Of a stretch of 9,378 nt of DNA, positions 1 through 6,583 are shown piece after piece. The notes beneath the pieces are model-generated. The model saw nothing but the letters and a program-made list of their open reading frames with translations, ran no database searches and had not been told where the DNA came from. Position 1 is the first letter of the stretch. Each line of letters begins with the position of its first letter. A program made the position numbers and the translations under genes. The DNA comes from Spirochaetaceae bacterium (lineage in GTDB: Bacteria > Spirochaetota > Spirochaetia > Treponematales > Breznakiellaceae): assembly GCA_031290205.1 (NCBI GenBank), contig JAITNZ010000117.1, positions 1-9,378 on the forward strand, written 5' to 3'.

Positions 1-2357
1 ATGCCGATATTTTCATTACTGTTGAAATATTGCATTATTTCATAACGCGGCCGCTCAAGAAAACGATGTGCTAATCTGCTTAAAGAAGTGTATCTATAAT
101 CAAATGGACGATAATGCACAGTTATTGGGTTATAAGAATTTACTAAATCCTCCATTGCGCTAACTAAATCCCAGTTCTCGCCATCAATTAGCCCGTATTT
201 ATTCCTTATGGTATCTATACCGTTTTTAGATAATTCGTCCTTTAGCTTATCAAGTTCTGTGGAAGTATATTTTACGGTGAAATCTTCTTTATTACAAACA
301 ATACCACTACTGTATTGGTTGAATATATCAACAATGCTGGTAAATTTATTATATACTTCGGACCCTGTAAAATCCTTCTTGACAAACCAATAATCTTTTG
401 TTTCTAGAGGATTTAACTTCGACCATGAAATCTTTTGAATATTCGCCTTTTCAAGAAAATCAAGCTTTTGTTTGCGCGTAATTATATTATTTTCAATAGT
501 TGAGTAATAGAAAACTTTCTTGTTCTTAAGCGGCTTTTTATATTTGATAAAGAAAATAATGCTTACACCGATTAATATATCAAATATATTTTTATCGCCT
601 TCTTTTTTTTGAGTATTGCCATGCAAATTCAAAATATAAATTTCATCAAATGATTCATACAGTTTTTTTCGCATCTGACGGTGAATAAGCCCGTCAAGGA
701 AACTGTTGTTTGTTATTATGCCGATAACACCTTCGCCGCTTTTTTCAATTTTCCATTGTGCAAAGCGAATAAATTTTATATACAAGTCATCGAGGGGTTG
801 AAGATTAGTTTCACCTTTCAAATCTTTTTTATAGTCCGCAACCTGACCTTCTATAATATCGCTGTTTGCCTTGCTGCGACCGCCCAAATACGGGGGGTTT
901 CCTACTATCGCCAGAATATCTTCATCTGACTTTATTTTTATGGACTTATCATATTCCTGTCGCAGCCTAGGCAATAGGGAGCTGATTGAATGGAAATTTA
1001 TATCAAGCGTATTGGTTAAATACACGCCCAAACGTTCATTATTCGCAAACACTATTTTTTTGTCCGATAAAAACCTTGTCAAAAGGGTGTGAGAAATTAT
1101 ATAAGGAGTAAAATTTATTTCAAAGCCATAAATATCATTTAATATTTTATCTTTCACTAATTGCCGTGAAAGGTCGTCCATGCCTTTAGGCAATAGTAAT
1201 GCCATTATGCTATGAAGAAATGTACCGGTACCGCAGGCAAAATCAAGCGTCTTTACACATTGCTGCGAAAAACCGGCTCGCATACTGAATTTATTTTTTA
1301 GAATGTAACTAACAGAACGAACAATAAAATCTGCCGCTTCATGGGGCGTGTAATAAACGCCGCCTTCTTTTCTATTTTCAGTTCCACGTAATTTATCGTA
1401 TTGTGAAAGAAAATCCTCGTATAAATAAACCGCTATACTCTGTTTCCCGCTGTCAGCTTTTGCAAATTCCTGACTTATCGCCTCTACATTGATAAGATTA
1501 ATATTCTTTCCGATATTTATTAACGCTAATTTGATTGAAGTTGGTAAATTGCGGCTTTCGTAGCCTTGAGATAAAAACTCTATTAAGAGCTTGTAATCTG
1601 CCGGAATTAAGTGGAGATATTCCAGGTCATGTTCATCTAGTTTTTTCCCGGTGTCTATCCGTGCAAGCATAAGACCATACACAAGCGATTGCGAATAAAT
1701 ATCACAAAAATCCGGCAACTCATAATGGTAATTCATTGATTTCTGGTATTCATCATAGAGACCACTAAACTTTATATAAAAACTATCATCATTATTGGCA
1801 GGGTCCGAGATGAATTCCCGTAGTGCGATAGAATAATAAAAACTTTGCTCCGCGAGTATTTTCGCAAGCGTTTTTTTTGTATTGATATAGGGGTATTCAT
1901 ATTGGTAGAATTCAAAAAAAAGATTGCTAAAATCAATAATGGTTTTTTTAGCATTGGTAATTGTGATGTCGTAAATTATTCTGTTTTTTTGAAGTAGTAT
2001 AAAACGGTTATAATTTGTAATAATTATATTTTCACAGCTTTTAGAGTATTTCTTAATCTGTTCGGTGCCAATCAATTTTTCAAGCGGATATGAAGGTTTT
2101 TTGCACTCAACAAAGCCGACCAACCTTTTGAATAATGTTTGGTCGTCTTCATATACAAAAAAATCCGGCATCCCGGCAATTTCAAAACCGCTATGCCTGT
2201 CTTCCTGTATTATCGAAAAATCTCTAGAGCTGAGCTTTATTGAATTGATTAGATTTTCGAGCGGGGTACGGTATTGTATCTCCTCGCCACCGGGGTGAGA
2301 GGATAAAAAGTCGAGATAAGTTTTAACTGCGTCTTTTACCGTGTTCGTCAGATTCAA
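1..2357 (-). CDS. Type IIG-like restriction-modification protein (fused PD-ExK nuclease and N6-adenine methyltransferase), C-terminus cut by window edge
   Basis: I translated this strand codon by codon and found one uninterrupted frame from an in-frame TGA at 2391-2393 to the left edge, at least 785 residues. Counting from the TTG at 2355-2357, the order is: nuclease motif GMPDFF (P64-D65) with GFVECKK (E84, K86), matching PD-(D/E)XK; a long helical linker; methyltransferase motif X-like VYYTPHEAADF (about 334-344); SAM-binding motif I DFACGTGTFL (372-381); catalytic motif IV NPPY (487-490); family-typical stretches FIRFAQWKIEKSGEGVIGII and YILNLHGN; and YRPFDYRY (R750, D753), which resembles the C-terminal specificity domain of type ISP enzymes such as LlaBIII. 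There is no helicase between nuclease and methyltransferase, unlike true type ISP. It should both cut DNA and methylate adenine at its own site; the site cannot be read from sequence. No ATG lies near the N-terminus. TTG at 2357 or 2366, or CTG at 2351 (8 nt after GGGAG), are the possible starts. The gene is far more AT-rich than its neighbours, suggesting transfer. Confidence 0.9.
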   Translation of the reverse strand, partial: MNLTNTVKDAVKTYLDFLSSHPGGEEIQYRTPLENLINSIKLSSRDFSIIQEDRHSGFEIAGMPDFFVYEDDQTLFKRLVGFVECKKPSYPLEKLIGTEQIKKYSKSCENIIITNYNRFILLQKNRIIYDITITNAKKTIIDFSNLFFEFYQYEYPYINTKKTLAKILAEQSFYYSIALREFISDPANNDDSFYIKFSGLYDEYQKSMNYHYELPDFCDIYSQSLVYGLMLARIDTGKKLDEHDLEYLHLIPADYKLLIEFLSQGYESRNLPTSIKLALINIGKNINLINVEAISQEFAKADSGKQSIAVYLYEDFLSQYDKLRGTENRKEGGVYYTPHEAADFIVRSVSYILKNKFSMRAGFSQQCVKTLDFACGTGTFLHSIMALLLPKGMDDLSRQLVKDKILNDIYGFEINFTPYIISHTLLTRFLSDKKIVFANNERLGVYLTNTLDINFHSISSLLPRLRQEYDKSIKIKSDEDILAIVGNPPYLGGRSKANSDIIEGQVADYKKDLKGETNLQPLDDLYIKFIRFAQWKIEKSGEGVIGIITNNSFLDGLIHRQMRKKLYESFDEIYILNLHGNTQKKEGDKNIFDILIGVSIIFFIKYKKPLKNKKVFYYSTIENNIITRKQKLDFLEKANIQKISWSKLNPLETKDYWFVKKDFTGSEVYNKFTSIVDIFNQYSSGIVCNKEDFTVKYTSTELDKLKDELSKNGIDTIRNKYGLIDGENWDLVSAMEDLVNSYNPITVHYRPFDYRYTSLSRLAHRFLERPRYEIMQYFNSNENIG

Positions 2358-2370
2358 TTCTCCCAAATCT

Positions 2371-2727
2371 TCAGCTTTGAACCGAAAGCTTCATTCTGTC
2401 GAGTGTTTCTTCGGAGAGGATGTGTTCCATCTTGCAGGCGTCTTTTTCCGCCGTGTCGGCGCTCACGCCGAGTTTGTCTTGTAGGAATTTGGTGATGAGG
2501 GTGTGGCGTTCCCTGATGGTTTCGGCAAGCTCCTGCCCTTTTTGGGTAAGCGAGACCGAACGGTAACGTTGATGCTGAATCAGATTTCGCTCTTCCAGCA
2601 GTTTTATCGCGGCGGATACCGAGGGCTTGGAAAAACCCAAGCGCGCGGCGATATCCGTTACGCGAACCTCACCTTCATCGGAGAGGAAACTTACCATCTC
2701 GAGGTAATCTTCCTGCGACTGGGTCAT
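2371..2727 (-). CDS. DtxR/MntR-family metal-dependent transcriptional repressor
   Basis: The 118-residue protein has an N-terminal winged helix (about 1-65, recognition helix in GFSKPSVSAAIKLLEE) followed by a helical metal-binding and dimerisation domain (about 68-115). Like MntR it lacks the SH3-like third domain of DtxR. By comparison with known family members, likely metal ligands are D7 and E10 (EDYLE), H75 (RHTLITKFL), and C98, E101, H102 (ACKMEH). The D7/E10 pair is MntR-like, whereas Cys at 98 is DtxR-like, since Bacillus subtilis MntR has Glu there. Mn or Fe specificity therefore cannot be assigned safely. The start is ATG with a weak AGAAAG ribosome site, 10 nt after the oadB stop, so translation is probably coupled. 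No metal transporter gene is visible nearby, so its target promoters are unknown; autoregulation or control of the oad genes would be speculation. It ends soon after the conserved LSEETLDRM helix, a little short for the family, exactly where the AT-rich restriction gene begins. Confidence 0.88.
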   Translation of the reverse strand: MTQSQEDYLEMVSFLSDEGEVRVTDIAARLGFSKPSVSAAIKLLEERNLIQHQRYRSVSLTQKGQELAETIRERHTLITKFLQDKLGVSADTAEKDACKMEHILSEETLDRMKLSVQS

Positions 2728-2737
2728 CTTTCTGCCA

Positions 2738-4150
2738 TCAGCCGTAGGTGGCGATCATCACGCCGGCGGCAATCGCAGTGCCGATAACGCCCGCCACATT
2801 TGGTCCCATCGCGTGCATCAAGAGGAAGTTGCCGGGGTCGTATTCCAAGCCAACTTTGTTGGACACGCGGGCAGCCATCGGGACGGCGGAAACGCCGGCG
2901 GAGCCGATGAGCGGGTTGATTTTATCTTTGAGGAAGACGTTCATCAGCTTTGCCACGAGGACGCCGGTGCCGGTTGCCACGCAGAACGCAACGAGCCCGA
3001 GCGCGACTATCGAAAGCGAGCTTGGATTGAGGAACTTGTCGGGGGTCATCTGGCTTCCTACGCCGAGCGAGAGGAGGACGGAGACGATGTTCATCAGCTC
3101 ATTCTGAAGTGTTTTCGAGATGCGGTCGACGACGCCGATTTCCTTGATGAAGTTGCCGAACATCAAGCAGCCGATGAGCGGCGCCGACGAGGGCAGGAGG
3201 AGTATGGTGAGCGTGAAGACGACCATCGGAAAGAGCATCTTTTCGACTTTCGAGACGGGGCGCAGCTGCTTCATCTTGATGAGGCGCTCTTCAGGAGTGG
3301 TGAGCGCTTTCATAATCGGCGGCTGGATGAGGGGGACGAGCGCCATGTAGGAATAGGCGGCGACTGCCACCGTTGCCATAAGCTGAGGGGCGAGTTTTGC
3401 GGCGATATAGATCGTCGTCGGTCCGTCCGCGCCGCCGATGATGGCGATACCGCAGGCGTCTTTCAGGGTGAAGTTGACGCCGGGTAGCAGGTTCATTGCC
3501 GTTACGCCGAAGAGGGTGCCGAAGACGCCGAACTGGGCTGAGGCGCCGAGGAGCGCCGTTTTGGGGTTGGCGATGAGCGGACCGAAATCGGTCATAGCGC
3601 CTATGCCCATGAAAATGAAGAGCGGGAAGAATTCGTTGCCGACGCCGCCTTCGTAGATGATGTGGAGCATCCCGTGCGGGGCGTCCCCCATGCCGGCGAA
3701 GGGGATGTTGACGAAGATGACGCCAAAACCTATCGGGATGAGGAGCAACGGCTCGAAGCCTTTCGCCGCGCCGAGCCAGACGATGACGAAGCCGACGATC
3801 ACCATGATCAGCTCTTTCCAGCCGAAAACCCAGACAGTCTCGCCCCGTGGGGTGAGCATCTCTTTAGCATCGGTGAGGAAGGCGTAGAGCCCGGTCGTCT
3901 GCGCGATCTTTTGTGCGAAGGTCGGGATGTTGATGCGCGGTATATCCTGCGACCCGGGAATGATGCTCTCCATGCCGGACGCATCGGATGCCGTCGATGG
4001 CGCCGCCGCCGCCGCGCCGCTCGGCGCTACGGACTGAGCCTTCGCGGCAGGCGAAAACACCGACAGCGCGAGAGAGAGTGAAAGCGCGCCGAGCAGCATG
4101 AGGATGCATATTTTGACGACCCAGACGGGTCCCTTATTAAACGAAAACAT
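2738..4150 (-). CDS. oadB: Oxaloacetate decarboxylase beta subunit (Na+-pumping carboxybiotin decarboxylase)
   Basis: This 470-residue polytopic membrane protein decarboxylates carboxybiotin carried by OadA and couples this to Na+ export. The family signature IIGGADGPTTIY is intact. From the known Klebsiella OadB, the functional residues D203, Y229, N373 and S382 correspond here to D242, Y268, N412 (INPLIGSAG) and S421 (GVSAVPMAARVSN), all present. The homologous core starts at about residue 106 (VWVFGWKELI). Ahead of it lies an extension of roughly 95 residues: a hydrophobic segment (about 10-32), an AKA-Q sequence resembling a signal-peptidase site, and an Ala/Ser-rich linker (40-60). The loop between FEPLLLIPIGFG and the next membrane block is shorter than in Klebsiella, as in other short beta subunits. 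The gap to oadA is 31 nt, and the ribosome site AGGTGG, 6 nt before ATG, lies in a duplicated AAAGGTGGAA element. Methylmalonyl- or glutaconyl-CoA decarboxylase beta subunits are close relatives, but the partner OadA argues for oxaloacetate. Confidence 0.95.
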   Translation of the reverse strand: MFSFNKGPVWVVKICILMLLGALSLSLALSVFSPAAKAQSVAPSGAAAAAPSTASDASGMESIIPGSQDIPRINIPTFAQKIAQTTGLYAFLTDAKEMLTPRGETVWVFGWKELIMVIVGFVIVWLGAAKGFEPLLLIPIGFGVIFVNIPFAGMGDAPHGMLHIIYEGGVGNEFFPLFIFMGIGAMTDFGPLIANPKTALLGASAQFGVFGTLFGVTAMNLLPGVNFTLKDACGIAIIGGADGPTTIYIAAKLAPQLMATVAVAAYSYMALVPLIQPPIMKALTTPEERLIKMKQLRPVSKVEKMLFPMVVFTLTILLLPSSAPLIGCLMFGNFIKEIGVVDRISKTLQNELMNIVSVLLSLGVGSQMTPDKFLNPSSLSIVALGLVAFCVATGTGVLVAKLMNVFLKDKINPLIGSAGVSAVPMAARVSNKVGLEYDPGNFLLMHAMGPNVAGVIGTAIAAGVMIATYG

Positions 4151-4181
4151 ATTTTTCCACCTTTTCCACCTTTTACCACTA

Positions 4182-5945
4182 TTATCCTATCTGCGCCAGC
4201 GCCTGCTGAGCCTGCACTGCCTGCCCTGCGGGGACGAGGAAATGCACTTTTCCGGCGGCTGTTGACTTGATTTCAAGCTCCATCTTCATCGACTCGATGA
4301 TGATGATCGTGCTGCCTAGCGCTACCTGCGCCCCTTCATCGACGGCGAGCTTCAGTATCGTGCCGGCAACCGGAGCCGCTACCTGCACGCCGCCCGCCGC
4401 CACAGGCGCCGCTGCTGCCTGAGCAGCCGGAGCGCCGCCCGCAGGGGCAATCGCCAGCGTCCCTTCGGGACGCACGGATACATGATAGTCGGCGCCGTTC
4501 ACGTTGACGACGTAGGCTTCCGCACTGCCGCTGCTTTTACCGGCGGCACTGCCCGCTTGCGGAGCCTGCGCCGGAGCGCCGAAGCTACCCGAATCGAGCG
4601 GTCCCTTCTCGCGGCTCTTGAAGAAGCCGGGGGCTTTCGACGGGAACATCGCAAAGGTGAGGATATCCTCGTCGGTCTTTGCACCGGCGGCTTTTGCGTC
4701 GGCGGCAATTTTCTCGTATTCGTTGGCAATCTTGTCGGCGGGGCGGCAGGTCAAAGCCGCCTCATACTGCATCTTTTCCAGCGCCTTCTTCCGCAAATCG
4801 GCGTTCACCTCGGCGGGGGTCGCCCCATAGCGCCCCGTTACGAGGTCGGCGGTCTCCTTCGTAATATTCGCATAACGCCCGAAAATCACGTTGAATACCG
4901 CCTGAGTGCCCACGATCTGGCTTGTCGGCGTGACCAGCGGAATATAGCCGCAGTCTTTCTGCACGACGGCAATCTCCTTCAGCACCGCATCAATCTTGTC
5001 TCCCGCATTCTGCTCTTTCAACTGGTTTTCGAGGTTAGAGAGCATCCCGCCGGGCACCTGCGAGGCGAGAATCCGCGTGTCCGCGCCGAGGAAACTCGAC
5101 TCAAACTTGGCGTATTTCTTGCGAATATCGCGGAAATAGGCGGCAATATCGAGCAGCGGCAGAATGTCCAGCCCCGTATCGAACTCAGTCCCCTTGAACA
5201 TCTCGACAACCGTCTCCGTCGGGCTATGGCTCGTCCCCATCGCCATCGACGAAATCACCGTGTCGAGGATCTCCGCCCCCGCCTCCGCCGACTTCAACAA
5301 GGTCGGGACGGAAAGCCCCGTCGTCGCGTGCGAATGAATCTCGACAGGAATGTCTTTCACCTTCGCCTTGATTGCCTTGATTAAATCGTAAGTTTCGTAA
5401 GGTTTTAAGAGCCCCGACATATCCTTAATACAGATTGAATCCGCGCCAAACTCGGCATAACGGGCGGCTAAATCAGCATAAACCTCTTTCGTGTGGTAAG
5501 GCGTCGTCGCATAAGAAATCGCCATCTGGACGTGCTTGCCAGTCTTTTTCGCGGCGAGCGCCGCCCGCTGGAGGTTGCGGGGGTCGTTACAGGCGTCGAA
5601 TATGCGGAAGATGCCCACGCCGTTTTTCGCCGACAGCTCAACGAATTTATCAACGACATCATCGGCATAGTGCCGATAGCCGAGGAGGTTCTGCCCGCGC
5701 AACAGCATCATAATCGGCGTTTTAGGCAGCGCCGCCTTGAGTTGCCGCAGCCGCTCCCAGGGGTCTTCGTTCAAAAAGCTGATGCATGAGTCGAAGGTCG
5801 CCCCGCCCCAGGCTTCCAGCGCCCAAAAGCCTATCTTGTCGAGCTGGGCGCAAGCGGGAAGCATATCCGCCGTCGTCATACGGGTGGCGATGAGCGACTG
5901 GTGCGCATCGCGAAGAATCAAATCGGTAATTTTAATTTTTGACAT
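4182..5945 (-). CDS. oadA: Oxaloacetate decarboxylase alpha subunit (biotinylated carboxyltransferase)
   Basis: This 587-residue cytoplasmic protein transfers the carboxyl group of oxaloacetate to its own biotin, releasing pyruvate, and delivers carboxybiotin to OadB. The carboxyltransferase barrel covers about 1-275: LRDAHQS with metal ligand D13, the lysine expected to be carboxylated or catalytic at K174 (CIKDMSG), and metal ligands H204 and H206 (EIHSHATTG). The conserved pyruvate carboxylase/OadA C-terminal region follows (about 280-440), then an Ala/Pro/Gly linker (453-518) and a biotinyl domain (519-586) with ESMKMELE; biotin attaches to K554. Length is typical of the family. ATG follows a CAGGAG ribosome site at good spacing. 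It lies between oadG and oadB in the classic G-A-B order, which identifies it as the pump subunit rather than a stand-alone pyruvate carboxylase B subunit; no biotin carboxylase gene is adjacent. Confidence 0.96.
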   Translation of the reverse strand: MSKIKITDLILRDAHQSLIATRMTTADMLPACAQLDKIGFWALEAWGGATFDSCISFLNEDPWERLRQLKAALPKTPIMMLLRGQNLLGYRHYADDVVDKFVELSAKNGVGIFRIFDACNDPRNLQRAALAAKKTGKHVQMAISYATTPYHTKEVYADLAARYAEFGADSICIKDMSGLLKPYETYDLIKAIKAKVKDIPVEIHSHATTGLSVPTLLKSAEAGAEILDTVISSMAMGTSHSPTETVVEMFKGTEFDTGLDILPLLDIAAYFRDIRKKYAKFESSFLGADTRILASQVPGGMLSNLENQLKEQNAGDKIDAVLKEIAVVQKDCGYIPLVTPTSQIVGTQAVFNVIFGRYANITKETADLVTGRYGATPAEVNADLRKKALEKMQYEAALTCRPADKIANEYEKIAADAKAAGAKTDEDILTFAMFPSKAPGFFKSREKGPLDSGSFGAPAQAPQAGSAAGKSSGSAEAYVVNVNGADYHVSVRPEGTLAIAPAGGAPAAQAAAAPVAAGGVQVAAPVAGTILKLAVDEGAQVALGSTIIIIESMKMELEIKSTAAGKVHFLVPAGQAVQAQQALAQIG

Positions 5946-5963
5946 TTTTTACTCCTGTAAAAA

Positions 5964-6017
5964 TCAATTGGTCATAAGCCCCGTTATCTTAACAGAACGG
6001 GAGCTTGAAAGCGTCAT
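5964..6017 (-). other. Possible 16-codon leader or coupling peptide, with two hairpins, between oadG and oadA
   Basis: In the 83-nt gap the oadG stop (TAA) runs directly into AGGAGG, and an ATG follows 5 nt later. It opens MTLSSRSVKITGLMTN and a TGA. The ATG is in phase with oadA, but this TGA and a later TAA separate the two. The same stretch has a perfect inverted repeat GCGTC/GACGC at 6011-6023, which overlaps the ATG, and CCCGTT/AACGGG at 5980-6001. It could couple translation of oadA to oadG, set subunit ratios by folding, or be meaningless. The excellent ribosome site is the only positive sign of translation. Confidence 0.35.
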
Positions 6018-6028
6018 TGACGCCTCCT

Positions 6029-6271
6029 TTATTTTTTATACTGATGGACGGCTGCGCTGATGGCGGCAGCTATGGGGGCGTTCACGCTTGAGCCTGAGGC
6101 TATCGCGGGGGCGCTTTTTGCTATCGACGTTTCCTTATCAAGCCCGAGCGCGTGGATTACTTTACCCGCGACGGTGATGCAGACTATCAACACGATGAGG
6201 AAGCCGAAAACGACCCCCATCCCCAACAGCGCCAAGACGCCGCTCTGCCCGAACATTTCGGCAATGGTCAT
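6029..6271 (-). CDS. oadG: Oxaloacetate decarboxylase gamma subunit
   Basis: This 80-residue protein of the OadG family has one membrane helix (about 12-36, VLALLGMGVVFGFLIVLIVC), a short hydrophilic linker and the C-terminal APIAAAISAAVHQYKK, the characteristic ending of this family. The gamma subunit holds the alpha and beta subunits together and anchors OadA at the membrane; in well-studied enzymes its C-terminus also binds Zn2+. Length fits the family (about 80-90). The ATG is supported by a near-perfect AGGAGG at 6276-6281, 4 nt upstream. It is the first gene of the oadGAB block. I see no fully convincing promoter in the gap upstream; TTGAAC (minus strand, around 6340) is a weak -35 candidate. 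Confidence 0.92.
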   Translation of the reverse strand: MTIAEMFGQSGVLALLGMGVVFGFLIVLIVCITVAGKVIHALGLDKETSIAKSAPAIASGSSVNAPIAAAISAAVHQYKK

Positions 6272-6327
6272 AAATCCTCCTAAAAACTTTAATTCCTAAA
6301 AGCTCTAACTATTGAAGGAAGTGTAAT

Positions 6328-6387
6328 ATGAAAAAAAACAAAGTTCAAGTAGCTTCAGCAACTCCCTCTCTTGTGCGGCTACGTTAG
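6328..6387 (+). other. Possible 19-residue plus-strand peptide
   Basis: An ATG follows AAGGAAG at about 6 nt spacing and encodes MKKNKVQVASATPSLVRLR before TAG. The basic start and good ribosome site are suggestive, but nothing resembling this peptide is known to me, and it opposes every gene in the window. It ends 14 nt before the GC hairpin at 6402. It may be a chance frame, or a relic of a mobile-element end. Confidence 0.2.
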
Positions 6388-6401
6388 GATCATCCTCGCT
6401 T

Positions 6402-6428
6402 ACCGCCTAAAGGCGGTGGTTTTAAACC
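6402..6428. repeat. GC hairpin followed by a GGTTTTAAACC near-palindrome
   Basis: ACCGCC/GGCGGT (6402-6407 and 6412-6417) encloses a TAAA loop, and GGTTTTAAACC follows directly at 6418-6428. On the plus strand this resembles a short terminator; it also resembles the subterminal hairpin and conserved flank seen at right ends of IS200/IS605-type elements. No transposase gene is adjacent, so it would be a relic or a passively mobilised sequence. A related arrangement occurs near the right edge of the window. Confidence 0.4.
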
Positions 6429-6459
6429 TGGCACATTGAACATAAAGCACTCCAGAGCG

Positions 6460-6507
6460 AAAATCGGGGGCTCCAAGTTCAGAATGATGAACAAATCCCC
6501 CGATTTT
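6460..6507. terminator. Bidirectional rho-independent terminator downstream of the lipoprotein gene
   Basis: AAAATCGGGGG (6460-6470) and CCCCCGATTTT (6497-6507) form a perfect 11-bp stem. Inside, GTTC (6477-6480) pairs with GAAC (6489-6492). Both strands end the stem with TTTT, so it can terminate in either direction. It lies 77 nt after the lipoprotein stop codon and would separate that gene from the oad operon. Confidence 0.75.
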
Positions 6508-6583
6508 GTCCGGTATCTTTCACGCTATCAGGATGTTTTCCAGATGAAGAGCGACAGGCTGCTAGGCGCCGCCCTAGGCGCGC

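Larger units (their letters stand above)
6272..6583. other. Intergenic region between the lipoprotein gene and oadG
   Basis: No convincing minus-strand gene lies here. From oadG outward it holds the oadG ribosome site, a short plus-strand frame (6328-6387), a GC hairpin with a GGTTTTAAACC box (6402-6428), a long bidirectional terminator (6460-6507), and just after the lipoprotein stop a direct repeat CTAGGCGC at 6562-6569 and 6574-6581. The oad operon promoter is expected between about 6290 and 6400 on the minus strand, but I could not place it with confidence. Confidence 0.6.

Noticed and set aside
681..1092. Two overlapping plus-strand frames of 82 and 73 codons
   Set aside because: They lie opposite the methyltransferase motif IV region, whose minus-strand frame is continuous and motif-rich.
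1772..1954. 60-codon minus-strand frame within the restriction gene
   Set aside because: Out of phase with the motif-bearing frame, which I read through this stretch without a stop; no frameshift is needed.
1..2357. BREX PglX-type methyltransferase
   Set aside because: PglX has no N-terminal PD-ExK nuclease motif, and no other BREX genes are present in the window.
2813..3487. 224-codon plus-strand frame opposite oadB
   Set aside because: It is antisense to a gene with intact catalytic motifs; the charged, repetitive composition is that of a GC-rich shadow frame and has no ribosome site of note.
4482..5384. 300-codon plus-strand frame opposite oadA
   Set aside because: Arg-rich shadow of the oadA codon pattern with no recognisable domain, lying fully inside the carboxyltransferase gene.
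4182..5945. Pyruvate carboxylase subunit B
   Set aside because: The domain layout is shared, but adjacent oadG and oadB and the absence of a biotin carboxylase gene favour the Na+-pumping decarboxylase.
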